Made by a program: the position numbers and the translations under genes. Shown here piece by piece: positions 43,285-51,199 of a DNA stretch of 64,000 nucleotides; position 1 is the stretch's first letter; the number at the start of each line of letters is the position of its first letter. The notes under the pieces were generated by a model. The model searched no databases, was not told the origin of the DNA, and saw nothing but the letters and a program-made list of their open reading frames with translations. The stretch lies in assembly GCA_017438845.1 (NCBI GenBank), contig JAFRUO010000021.1, positions 62,001 to 126,000 of the forward strand, given 5' to 3'. The DNA comes from Clostridia bacterium (GTDB taxonomy: Bacteria > Bacillota > Clostridia > Oscillospirales > Acutalibacteraceae).

Positions 43285-43728
43285 ATGATGACAGTTACCG
43301 AAAAAGCAGCATATTTAAAAGGCTTGGCAGCAGGTCTTGAGCTTGACGAGGCAAAGCCCGAAGCAAAGCTTATCAAGGCCATGCTCGACGTAATCGATGA
43401 CCTTGCGCTTACCGTTGCAGACCTTGAGGATGAGCTTGCACTTACAACAGAGCAGCTTGACGCTGTTGACGAGGACCTTGACGCACTTGAGGAATTCGTT
43501 TATGAGGGTGAGTGCTGCGAATACTGCGACTGCGACGACGAGTATGACGACTGGTCCGACGAAGAGCTTTACGAGGTTGACTGCCCTGCTTGCGGCGAAA
43601 CCGTAGCGTTTGACGAAGAGTCCCTGCTTGAAGGCTATGCCGACTGCCCGAATTGCGGTGAAAAGCTCGAGTTTGATTTTGACCTCGATTGCGACTGTGA
43701 AGAGTGTGCAGACGGGGAAGAAGAATAA
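43285..43728 (+). CDS. acidic Cys-rich CD1247-type protein with zinc-ribbon
   Basis: This 147-residue protein begins with the YLKGLAAGLELDE segment typical of CD1247 N-terminal-domain proteins of Clostridia, followed by a Leu/Asp/Glu coiled coil (VADLEDELALTTEQLDAVDE). The second half is highly acidic and rich in Cys pairs: CCEYCDCDD, then CPACGET...CPNCGEKL, a zinc-ribbon-like set, and DCDCEEC at the end. It starts after AAAGGAGG 18 bases downstream of efp, as commonly seen. Function is unknown; the Cys pairs imply metal binding. Confidence 0.82.
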   Translation: MMTVTEKAAYLKGLAAGLELDEAKPEAKLIKAMLDVIDDLALTVADLEDELALTTEQLDAVDEDLDALEEFVYEGECCEYCDCDDEYDDWSDEELYEVDCPACGETVAFDEESLLEGYADCPNCGEKLEFDFDLDCDCEECADGEEE

Positions 43729-43740
43729 ACACAATACAAC

Positions 43741-43786
43741 CAAGGCGAGGCTTGGGGCGCTGCCCTTTAGGCTTCGCCTTTTTTGT
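43741..43786 (+). terminator. terminator after the efp operon
   Basis: AAGGCGAGGCTT (43742-43753) pairs with AGGCTTCGCCTT (43769-43780, two G-U), followed by TTTT. Confidence 0.82.
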
Positions 43787-43818
43787 CGGAATTCACGGCA
43801 AAAATTATCCTCTTGACA

Positions 43819-43846
43819 TTGACTTTGAGGCACATAGTGCTATAAT
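43819..43846 (+). promoter_or_regulatory. trkAH promoter, extended -10
   Basis: TTGACT (43819-43824), a 16-base spacer and TGC-TATAAT (-10 at 43841-43846). A further TTGACA begins six bases upstream of the -35. Confidence 0.75.
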
Positions 43847-43899
43847 ATATGCGGCAAAATCATTGTCGAAATTTATTCGTTTGGTAAAGGAGCAATCAG

Positions 43900-45264
43900 G
43901 TGAAAATCGTAATTGCCGGTGCCGGCCGTGTCGGTCTTTCAATTGCACACGAGCTGGTTAAAGAAAACCACAATATCACTATTATTGAAGGTAATAATGA
44001 AAAGCAAAAAGAGGTCGGAAACAGTCTTGACGTTCTGACTATACTCGGCAATGCCGCAAGCTACGACGTGCTTATGGAGGCAGGCGTTAAAAATGCGGAC
44101 CTTCTTATTGCGGTTACAAGAGAGGATGAAATCAATCTGCTCTGTTGCCTTGCCGCAAGAAAGATGGGCGTGCCTCACACAATAGCAAGAGTGAGAAACT
44201 CGGAATACTATAAACAGGCGGCGTTTCTCAACGAGGAGCTCGGTCTTTCCATGACCATTAACCCCGAGGAGGAAACGGCTAACGAAATTTCAAGAATCCT
44301 TCGCTTCCCCGTCGCCACCAAGGTTGAAGCCTTCGCAGGCAGTAAGGCTGAGCTTATAGAAATAAAAGTAAGCCCCGAAAGTGCGCTTAACGGGGTAACC
44401 ATGTCCTCCCTCAGGTCTAACTTCGGCAACGTGCTTATCTGTGCAGTCAAGCGTGACAAAGAGGTGTTTATTCCGAGAGGCGACTATGTTATCAGAGCAG
44501 GCGACAAGCTCAACGTAGTCGGCTCATACAGAGAGATTAACCAGCTTGTTAAAAAGGTCAGCAAAAAGCATCGTGAGCCCAAAAAGATTATGCTCATCGG
44601 CGGCGGTGAAATTGCTTATTACCTTATCCGCAAGCTTGCCGACACAAACATGGCAATCAAAATAATCGAAAAGAACAAGGCGGAATGTGCCCGACTCAAG
44701 GACATTTTCCCGAAGGTCAGCTGTGTTTACGGTCACGGTAACGACCCTGAGCTTCTGAACGAAGAAGGGCTTGAGGTTGCCGACGCCTTTGTGGCAATTA
44801 CGGACGATGACGACGATAACATCATCAGCTCCATGTACGCGTTAAGCTCCGACGTCGGAAAGGTTATTACCAAAATCAAGGAATCAAAAATAATCAATAT
44901 CCTTTCGGGCGACCAGCTTGACAGTATTGTTCAGCCTGCAAGCATTGCCACTCAACGTGTTATCCGCTATGTCCGTTCAATGCAGAACGCTTATGACCAG
45001 AGCGGGATTGACGCAATGTACTATCTGTTTGAACAGAAGGTTGAAATCATCGAATTTAAAATCAACGAAAAGTTTCAGTTCGATAATATCCCGCTCAAGG
45101 ACCTGGATGTTGCACAGGGCGCAATCATTGCCTCCATTATTCACAACGGACAGTGTATTATCCCTGACGGCGAGGATGTTATACACTCGGGCGATATAGT
45201 TATTCTTGCAACCACACGAAACGGTGTCATTGCACTTGAGGATGTTGTTGAGGCCAAATTATGA
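43900..45264 (+). CDS. trkA: Trk potassium uptake regulatory subunit TrkA
   Basis: This 454-residue cytoplasmic regulator has two KTN (RCK) nucleotide-binding domains, each with a glycine-rich Rossmann motif (KIVIAGAGRVGLSIAHEL at the start and KIMLIGGGEIAYYLIRKL at about residue 228), each followed by a TrkA_C domain. It binds NAD(H)/ATP and gates the TrkH channel. Translation starts at GTG 43900 after AAAGGAG. Its stop overlaps the trkH start by four bases. Confidence 0.96.
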   Translation: MKIVIAGAGRVGLSIAHELVKENHNITIIEGNNEKQKEVGNSLDVLTILGNAASYDVLMEAGVKNADLLIAVTREDEINLLCCLAARKMGVPHTIARVRNSEYYKQAAFLNEELGLSMTINPEEETANEISRILRFPVATKVEAFAGSKAELIEIKVSPESALNGVTMSSLRSNFGNVLICAVKRDKEVFIPRGDYVIRAGDKLNVVGSYREINQLVKKVSKKHREPKKIMLIGGGEIAYYLIRKLADTNMAIKIIEKNKAECARLKDIFPKVSCVYGHGNDPELLNEEGLEVADAFVAITDDDDDNIISSMYALSSDVGKVITKIKESKIINILSGDQLDSIVQPASIATQRVIRYVRSMQNAYDQSGIDAMYYLFEQKVEIIEFKINEKFQFDNIPLKDLDVAQGAIIASIIHNGQCIIPDGEDVIHSGDIVILATTRNGVIALEDVVEAKL

Positions 45265-46709
45265 ATTACAGAATAATACTAAAAATTGTCGGCAGAGTAA
45301 TCGGTATTGAAGCGGTTTTTCTCCTTTTCCCGACAGTTGTTTCGTTAATTTATCATGAATCCGTTAAGGGCTTCCTTGTTGCAATTGCCGTTGCCGTTGC
45401 AGTTTCGGCTTTGGTCACTGCCCTCACAAGAAAGCACAACTCTCAGTTCTATGCAAAAGAGGGCTTCACAAGCGTTGCCCTTTCCTGGGTATGCATTTCC
45501 TTAATCGGCGCAATACCGTTTGTAGTCGAGGGGTCAATCCCAAGCTATGTTGACGCTCTGTTTGAAACGGTATCGGGCTTTACAACCACGGGTTCGAGCA
45601 TACTGGCGGAAATTGCCTCCCTTCCGAGGGGCATACTGTTCTGGCGAAGTCTTACTCACTGGATAGGCGGTATGGGCATCCTCGTTTTCATGATGGCTGT
45701 TGTTCCCATGTCAAAGGAATTTTCAATGTATATTATGAGAGCAGAGGTTCCCGGTCTTGAAGCCGGAAAGCTTACGGCAAAGATACAGCATAACTCCATA
45801 GTGCTTTACCTTATTTACATTTTCCTTACAGTCCTTGAAACGCTTATACTGAAGGTCTGCGGACTCAGCTTTTATGACGCGCTTGTCCACACCTTCAGCA
45901 CGGCGGGCACTGGCGGTTTCAGCGTATATAATGACAGCATAACCTCCTGCAGCCCTGCGGTGCAGATTACCATTTCCGTGTTTATGATGCTTTTCGGCAT
46001 TAACTTTAACCTTTATTTCCTGCTTCTTCTCAGGAAATTCAGATCTGTTTTTAAAAACGAAGAGCTTCGTTGCTATCTTGCGTTAATCGCTTTTTCAACA
46101 ATCACCATAGCCTTCAATATCAGAAAGCTATGCGGCAGTATGGGCGAAGCGTTCAGGCTTGCTTTTTTCCAGGTAAACGCCTTTTCTTCGACCACCGGCT
46201 TTTCTTCGGCGGATTTCGACAAGTGGCCGACATACAGTAAAATGCTCCTGTTTTTACTTATGCTTATCGGCTCCTGTGCGGGAAGCACAGCAGGAGGCCT
46301 GAAAATATCACGGTTAATGATAGTCTTTAAGGCTTCCGTTGCCGAAATAAAGCATATGCTTCATCCCCGTTCCATCAACCCTATCAGGCTTGAGGGTAAA
46401 TCTATAACCAAGGAAATTCTAAGGGGTACCATCGTTTACTTTTCAATGCTGGTTATCTTCATCTTATCAGGCAGTCTGCTGCTGTCGCTTGAAAACAAGG
46501 ACTTGATTACATCCATTTCGAGCGTTGCGACCTGCATTTCAAACGTCGGCCCCGGCTTTAACCTTGTAGGTCCTACCTGTAACTTCGGGTTTTTCTCGGC
46601 GCCGTCAAAGCTTCTGCTTTCGGTCTTTATGCTGATGGGCAGACTTGAGCTGTTCCCGATTGTAATCCTCTTCTACCCGAGCACATGGAAAAAAAGAGGA
46701 CAGTTTTAA
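45261..46709 (+). CDS. trkH: TrkH/KtrB-family potassium transporter
   Basis: This 482-residue membrane protein has the four M1-P-M2 repeats of the SKT family. The selectivity-filter segments are readable: TTGSSIL, TAGTGGFSVYN, TTGFSSADF and SNVGPGFNL. The typical SLTHWIGGMGILVFMMAV and GSCAGSTAGGLKISR are also present. It transports K+ driven by the membrane potential, regulated by TrkA, whose gene overlaps it. Length is in the usual TrkH range. Confidence 0.96.
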   Translation: MNYRIILKIVGRVIGIEAVFLLFPTVVSLIYHESVKGFLVAIAVAVAVSALVTALTRKHNSQFYAKEGFTSVALSWVCISLIGAIPFVVEGSIPSYVDALFETVSGFTTTGSSILAEIASLPRGILFWRSLTHWIGGMGILVFMMAVVPMSKEFSMYIMRAEVPGLEAGKLTAKIQHNSIVLYLIYIFLTVLETLILKVCGLSFYDALVHTFSTAGTGGFSVYNDSITSCSPAVQITISVFMMLFGINFNLYFLLLLRKFRSVFKNEELRCYLALIAFSTITIAFNIRKLCGSMGEAFRLAFFQVNAFSSTTGFSSADFDKWPTYSKMLLFLLMLIGSCAGSTAGGLKISRLMIVFKASVAEIKHMLHPRSINPIRLEGKSITKEILRGTIVYFSMLVIFILSGSLLLSLENKDLITSISSVATCISNVGPGFNLVGPTCNFGFFSAPSKLLLSVFMLMGRLELFPIVILFYPSTWKKRGQF

Positions 46710-46728
46710 AATTTATAAGGCAATATAT

Positions 46729-46775
46729 AAAAAGCTCCGCAGTAACACTTAATTACTGCGGAGCTTAATTTTATA
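46729..46775. terminator. bidirectional terminator between trkH and aspS
   Basis: AAGCTCCGCAGTAA (46732-46745) pairs perfectly with TTACTGCGGAGCTT (46753-46766), followed by AATTTTATATTTT; the A-run to the left serves aspS. Confidence 0.92.
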
Positions 46776-46777
46776 TT

Positions 46778-48565
46778 TTATTGCTCAGGTGTTTCGAGGA
46801 GCTTAATTCCAAGCTCTCCGAGCTGCTCCGTATCAACGGGAGCCGGACATTCCGTCATAGGCTCGGAAGCGTTCTGTACCTTGGGATATGCAACAACGTC
46901 ACGAAGGCTTTCACAGCCGAGCATCTGCATACAAAGTCTGTCAAGACCTATTCCCATTCCGCCGTGCGGAGGCGCTCCGAAGCGGAAGGCGTCAAGCAGA
47001 TAACCGAATTTTTCGTATGCCTCCTCCTTGGAAAGTCCGAGCAGGTCGAAAATTCTTGACTGAAGCACAGGGTCGGTAATTCTGATTGAGCCGGAAGAAA
47101 GCTCAATGCCGTTGAGCACAAGGTCATAGCACTTTGCCCTTACCTTGCCCTTGTCGGTTTCAAGTATGTCGAGGCTGTCGTCCATCGGCGCTGTAAACGG
47201 GTGGTGCATTGCAAGCCACTCGCCGCTTTCCTCGTCATATTCAAAGAACGGGAACTCGGTAATCCACAGGAAGTTGTACTGTCCTGCAGGGATTAAATCG
47301 AGCTTCCTTGCAACCTCCTGGCGGAGTGCTCCGAGAATTGAAAGCGCCTTTGTACGGCTTGAATCGGCAATAACAAGAAGCACGTCGCCGACCTTCATAT
47401 CGGCTTTAGATATAATTTGACTATTCTCTTCCTCGCTCATAAATTTAAGGAAGGAGGATGAGGTTGCCTCGTCCGTCATTCTTATCCAGGCAAGTCCCTT
47501 TGCGCCGCTGCCCTTTGCGGATTCGGTGAGCTTGTCTATTTCCTTTCTCGTGAGGACCGAAGCTGCGTTTTCCGCCTTTATTGCTCTTACGGTGCCGCCG
47601 TTCTCAAGCGCGCCCTTGAACACAACGAACTCCGAGTTTTTAACAATATCGCTCAGGTCGATAAGCTCCATGCCGTAGCGTGTGTCGGGCTTGTCCGAGC
47701 CGTAACGCTCCATTGCCTCAGTGTATGTAAGCCTCGGAAGCGGAAGCGGAATATCAACTCCGAGCACGTCCTTGAACACTCTCTTGACATAGCCTTCGCC
47801 AATTTCAAGCACGTCCTCCATCTCGACAAAGGACATCTCAAGGTCTATCTGTGTAAACTCGGGCTGACGGTCTGCTCTTAAATCCTCGTCACGGAAGCAG
47901 CGTGCAATCTGCATATATCTGTCAAAGCCCGCAACCATTGAAAGCTGCTTGTAAAGCTGAGGTGACTGCGGAAGCGCATAGAAGCTTCCGTTGTGAATCC
48001 TTGAGGGAACGAGGAAATCTCTTGCTCCCTCGGGGGTTGAACGGATAAGCATGGGAGTTTCTATCTCAATAAAGCCGTTCTCGTCAAAATAGTCTCTTGT
48101 GACCTTTGCAACCTTATGGCGCAGAATTATGTTCTTCTGCAAGTCGGGTCTGCGTAAATCAAGGTAACGGTATTTAAGCCGTGTAAGCTCGCTCGTCTGC
48201 GAGTTTTCCGCAATTTCAAACGGAGGGGTTTCACTTTTTGCAAGCACGCGAAGTTCTGTGACCTCTACCTCAATTTCACCCGTCGGTATTTCAAGGTTTT
48301 TGGAGCTCCTTTCTCTTACCGTTCCGACCGCCGCCAGGACAAACTCCCCCCTTACGGCAAAAGCCTTTGAGAAAATATCCCTGTCGGTGCTGTCGTCAAA
48401 GGCGAGCTGGACAATTCCCGTCCTGTCTCTTAAATCTATAAAGATAAGCGAACCGAGGTCTCTCTGTCGCTGTACCCAGCCGAAAAGCGTTACCTGTCTG
48501 CCGATATCCTTTGAGGTAAGGGTGCCGCAGTAGTCGGTTCTTTTAAGTCCCTTAATCGTTTCCAT
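46778..48565 (-). CDS. aspS: aspartyl-tRNA synthetase
   Basis: This 595-residue class IIb synthetase has the N-terminal OB fold (VTLFGWVQRQRDLGSLIFIDLRD), class II motif 1 and 2 (FIEIETPMLIRSTPEGARDF; ARCFRDEDLRADRQPEFTQIDLEMSF), the bacterial GAD insertion and motif 3 (GIGLDRLCM). It is bacterial type and, in an organism with GatCAB, may be non-discriminating and charge tRNA(Asn) as well, giving GatCAB its substrate. It overlaps hisS by 14 bases, the usual Firmicute hisS-aspS arrangement. Confidence 0.96.
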   Translation of the reverse strand: METIKGLKRTDYCGTLTSKDIGRQVTLFGWVQRQRDLGSLIFIDLRDRTGIVQLAFDDSTDRDIFSKAFAVRGEFVLAAVGTVRERSSKNLEIPTGEIEVEVTELRVLAKSETPPFEIAENSQTSELTRLKYRYLDLRRPDLQKNIILRHKVAKVTRDYFDENGFIEIETPMLIRSTPEGARDFLVPSRIHNGSFYALPQSPQLYKQLSMVAGFDRYMQIARCFRDEDLRADRQPEFTQIDLEMSFVEMEDVLEIGEGYVKRVFKDVLGVDIPLPLPRLTYTEAMERYGSDKPDTRYGMELIDLSDIVKNSEFVVFKGALENGGTVRAIKAENAASVLTRKEIDKLTESAKGSGAKGLAWIRMTDEATSSSFLKFMSEEENSQIISKADMKVGDVLLVIADSSRTKALSILGALRQEVARKLDLIPAGQYNFLWITEFPFFEYDEESGEWLAMHHPFTAPMDDSLDILETDKGKVRAKCYDLVLNGIELSSGSIRITDPVLQSRIFDLLGLSKEEAYEKFGYLLDAFRFGAPPHGGMGIGLDRLCMQMLGCESLRDVVAYPKVQNASEPMTECPAPVDTEQLGELGIKLLETPEQ

Positions 48566-49913
48566 TTTCCGTTAAACCTCCGCTTAGAATCTGTGTAAGG
48601 TCAAGCCCCTCTATCGGGCTGTCCGAAAAGGCGTCCATCGCCTGTTTAATAACTATTGACTGAAAATTGTCGCAAAAATCGTCAAGCTTTATTTCCGTCT
48701 GCGTGCCGTCCGTCATATTTTTAAGGCGCGCCGTTCCGTTCTCGAGCTCATCCGTACCGAGCACCATAGTGTAAAGAGCTCCTATTTTGTCAGCATATTT
48801 CATCTGAGCCTTGACCGACCTTCCGACCGTGTCAAACTCAGCCGCAAGCCCCTCATTGCGAAGGTCTGTGGCAAGCTGAGAAGCCCTGATGTTTTCGGCT
48901 TCACCGAGGCTTGCGATATACAAATCGCACCTCTTTTTCTCGGGAAATTCACTCTTCTGTGTGTCCATAAGCAAAAGCAGTCTTTCAATTCCGAGTCCGA
49001 AGCCGCAGGCGCAGGTAGGCTTGCCGCCCATTTCCTCAATAAGCCCGTCATATCTTCCGCCGCCGCAAACAGTGCCCTGTGCTCCGATTTCGTTTGAAAC
49101 AAATTCGAAAACGGTTTTAGTGTAATAATCAAGACCCCTGACTATCATCGGGTTAACCTTGTATTCTATTTCGTTGGCGTCCAGATATTTTTTAACTAAT
49201 TCAAAATGCTCCCTGCAGTCGTCGCAAAGATAGTCGAGAATTACCGGAGCGTTCTTCGCGATTTCGGAGCAGACGGGACTCTTGCAGTCAAGTATTCTCA
49301 TCGGATTCTTTTCAAGTCTGCCCTTGCAGGTGTCGCAAAGCGAGTCGATGTGCTCTCTGAAATACGACCTGAGTGCGTCCTGATATTTTTTTCTGCATTC
49401 GGGACATCCGATTGAATTTATTTCAAGCGTTATATTGTTAAGCCCGAGGTAATTAAAAATCTCGTTTGCAAGCAGGATTATTTCGGCGTCTTCTGCCGCG
49501 GCAGGCGCGCCGAAGCACTCAACGCCGAACTGATGAAACTCTCTGAGTCTGCCCGCTTGAGGCTTTTCGTAACGGTAGCAGGAGGTGAGGTAATATATCT
49601 TCTGCGGCATTGCCTCATTGAAAAGGCCGTTTTCAAGAAACGCCCTTACTGCGCCGGCCGTGCCCTCGGGTCTGAGCGTGATTGAACGCCCTCCCTTGTC
49701 GTCGAAGGTATACATTTCCTTTTGAACAACGTCGGTAGTTTCCCCTACCGAACGCTGAAAAAGCTCAGTGTGCTCGAATACCGGCGTTCGCATTTCACGG
49801 AAGCCGTAGTTTTCGGCAATTTCCCTCATTGACTGCTCTATGTATTGCTGTTTATAGCTTTCCGCAGGAAGCGTGTCAAGCGTTCCCTTAACTGCTTTTG
49901 TAATAAGTCCCAT
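48552..49913 (-). CDS. hisS: histidyl-tRNA synthetase
   Basis: This 453-residue class IIa enzyme has the expected motifs: TPVFEHTELFQRSVGETTDVVQKEMYTF, LRPEGTAG, the motif 2 loop YEKPQAGRLREFHQFGVE, the HisA/HisB motifs VRGLDYYTKTVFEF and CGGGRYDGL, then GFGLGIERL. A C-terminal tail of about 30 residues beyond the anticodon-binding domain (DDFCDNFQ onward) is longer than in the shortest homologues. It follows mgsA by 59 bases and overlaps aspS. Confidence 0.96.
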   Translation of the reverse strand: MGLITKAVKGTLDTLPAESYKQQYIEQSMREIAENYGFREMRTPVFEHTELFQRSVGETTDVVQKEMYTFDDKGGRSITLRPEGTAGAVRAFLENGLFNEAMPQKIYYLTSCYRYEKPQAGRLREFHQFGVECFGAPAAAEDAEIILLANEIFNYLGLNNITLEINSIGCPECRKKYQDALRSYFREHIDSLCDTCKGRLEKNPMRILDCKSPVCSEIAKNAPVILDYLCDDCREHFELVKKYLDANEIEYKVNPMIVRGLDYYTKTVFEFVSNEIGAQGTVCGGGRYDGLIEEMGGKPTCACGFGLGIERLLLLMDTQKSEFPEKKRCDLYIASLGEAENIRASQLATDLRNEGLAAEFDTVGRSVKAQMKYADKIGALYTMVLGTDELENGTARLKNMTDGTQTEIKLDDFCDNFQSIVIKQAMDAFSDSPIEGLDLTQILSGGLTENGND

Positions 49914-49935
49914 TTTAAACCGTCCTTTATATAGA

Positions 49936-49962
49936 ATGCCCCCTCCTTTTCGGAAGGGGCGT
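49936..49962 (-). terminator. hairpin between mgsA and hisS
   Basis: GCCCCcTCC (49938-49946) pairs with GGAAGGGGC (49952-49960), one mismatch. No U-tract follows on the minus strand. It may partly terminate mgsA transcripts or shape the hisS leader. Confidence 0.4.
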
Positions 49963-49972
49963 ATTGTCAGCT

Positions 49973-50374
49973 CTATTTTTTAGGATTAACAATATCTCTC
50001 CAATCAAGGTCACCCCTGTCAAGACTGTGAATTAAAGCTTCGGCAGTCGCTATGTTGGTAGCTACAGGGATGTTATGAACATCGCAGAGCCTGAGCAGGT
50101 TACCCTCGTTCGGCTCATTCGGCTTCGGCTTTTGCGACCTGAAGACCAGAAGCAGGTCGATCTCGTTGCAGGCAATTCGGGCCTCAATCTGCTGATCGCC
50201 GCCCTGCTCGCCGCTTAAAAATTGATTGATTCTCAGTCCGGTAGCTTCGGAGACAAGCTTCCCCGTAGTACCTGTTGCGCAAAGGTTATGCCTTGAAAGG
50301 ATTCCGCAATACGCAATACAAAACTGTATCATCAACTCCTTCTTGTCGTCGTGTGCCATAAGTGCTATATTCAT
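49973..50374 (-). CDS. mgsA: methylglyoxal synthase
   Basis: This 133-residue enzyme converts dihydroxyacetone phosphate to methylglyoxal and phosphate. It has MNIALMAHDDKKELM, LCATGTTGKLVSEATGL, SGEQGGDQQIEARI and the catalytic Asp in the EIDLLLVFRSQ region. ATG at 50374 (SD GGGAGA) is chosen over the TTG seven codons upstream. It has its own near-consensus promoter and lies between minD and hisS. Confidence 0.94.
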   Translation of the reverse strand: MNIALMAHDDKKELMIQFCIAYCGILSRHNLCATGTTGKLVSEATGLRINQFLSGEQGGDQQIEARIACNEIDLLLVFRSQKPKPNEPNEGNLLRLCDVHNIPVATNIATAEALIHSLDRGDLDWRDIVNPKK

Positions 50375-50419
50375 AAAGTTTCTCCCATTTTTCAAAAAGC
50401 AAACATCTTTACATTTAGT

Positions 50420-50448
50420 ATTGTAACAAATTACTCAACATATTTCAA
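50420..50448 (-). promoter_or_regulatory. mgsA promoter
   Basis: On the minus strand TTGAAA (50448-50443), a 17-base spacer and TACAAT (50425-50420) lie 46 bases before the mgsA ATG. Confidence 0.75.
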
Positions 50449-50455
50449 CTAAAAA

Positions 50456-51187
50456 TTAAGAAAAGTAACGTTTACTGAATAAAATATATTCTCCGCCGAG
50501 TCTTCTTGCGGTCCTGTCGAAGGCTTTTTGCGCTGTCGGAGCAATCGGAGCGCCGCCGGGAATCAGCCTGACGCTGTCGTTTTCGGGTATTACGCCCGCA
50601 AGCTGAGTCCGCGTCATATCTATTACATCGTCAAGCTTAAGCTGTCTGCCTGCAAGCACCTCCGACTTCTTAAAACGGTTAATAATCATTCTTGTTTCCG
50701 CCTTCGGGTTTACCCTCAGAGCCTTGGAAATCGCAGTGTCCGCACTCCTTACACAGACCGCGTCGGGCGTTGCGACCAGCAATACAAGGCCGCTTACCTT
50801 TGCAAGCGCCTCGTGCAGCTCTCCGAAGCCTGCAGGTGCATCAATAAAAATATAGTCAAAGCTTTCGTCGGCTTTTTTAAGGAGCTCTTCAATACCCTCC
50901 CCGTTTACGCCGTCGGAAAGACTGTTGGGCGCGCACAGAAGGTAAAGCCCTTCCGTTTTTTTAACCGTCGCCTCGTCAAGAGCGACGTTTCCGCTGATAA
51001 CATCCGCCCAGTTGTAAACCGCTTCGGCGCCGATTCTCATTATTAAATCAAGACTGCGGAAGCCGACATCGGCGTCCATACATAAAACTCTTTTGCCCAT
51101 TTCCGCGAAGGCCTGTGCAAGACACACCGTAACGGTTGACTTGCCGACTCCTCCCTTGCCGGAAAGAACAAGTATTTTTTTCGCCAT
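50456..51187 (-). CDS. minD: MinD-like septum-site ATPase
   Basis: This 243-residue deviant-Walker ATPase begins KKILVLSGKGGVGKSTVTV, with the KGGVGKS loop carrying the signature Lys, then MDADVGFRSLDLIM and FIDAPAGFGELH (switch). In Bacillus minD follows mreBCD and minC; here it follows mreBCD and PBP2 with no minC in front. The C-terminus ends GGEYILFSKRYFS and lacks an obvious long amphipathic membrane-targeting helix. It is therefore MinD-family by sequence and context, but membrane cycling is not assured. Confidence 0.85.
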   Translation of the reverse strand: MAKKILVLSGKGGVGKSTVTVCLAQAFAEMGKRVLCMDADVGFRSLDLIMRIGAEAVYNWADVISGNVALDEATVKKTEGLYLLCAPNSLSDGVNGEGIEELLKKADESFDYIFIDAPAGFGELHEALAKVSGLVLLVATPDAVCVRSADTAISKALRVNPKAETRMIINRFKKSEVLAGRQLKLDDVIDMTRTQLAGVIPENDSVRLIPGGAPIAPTAQKAFDRTARRLGGEYILFSKRYFS

Positions 51188-51199
51188 GTCTCCTCCTTA

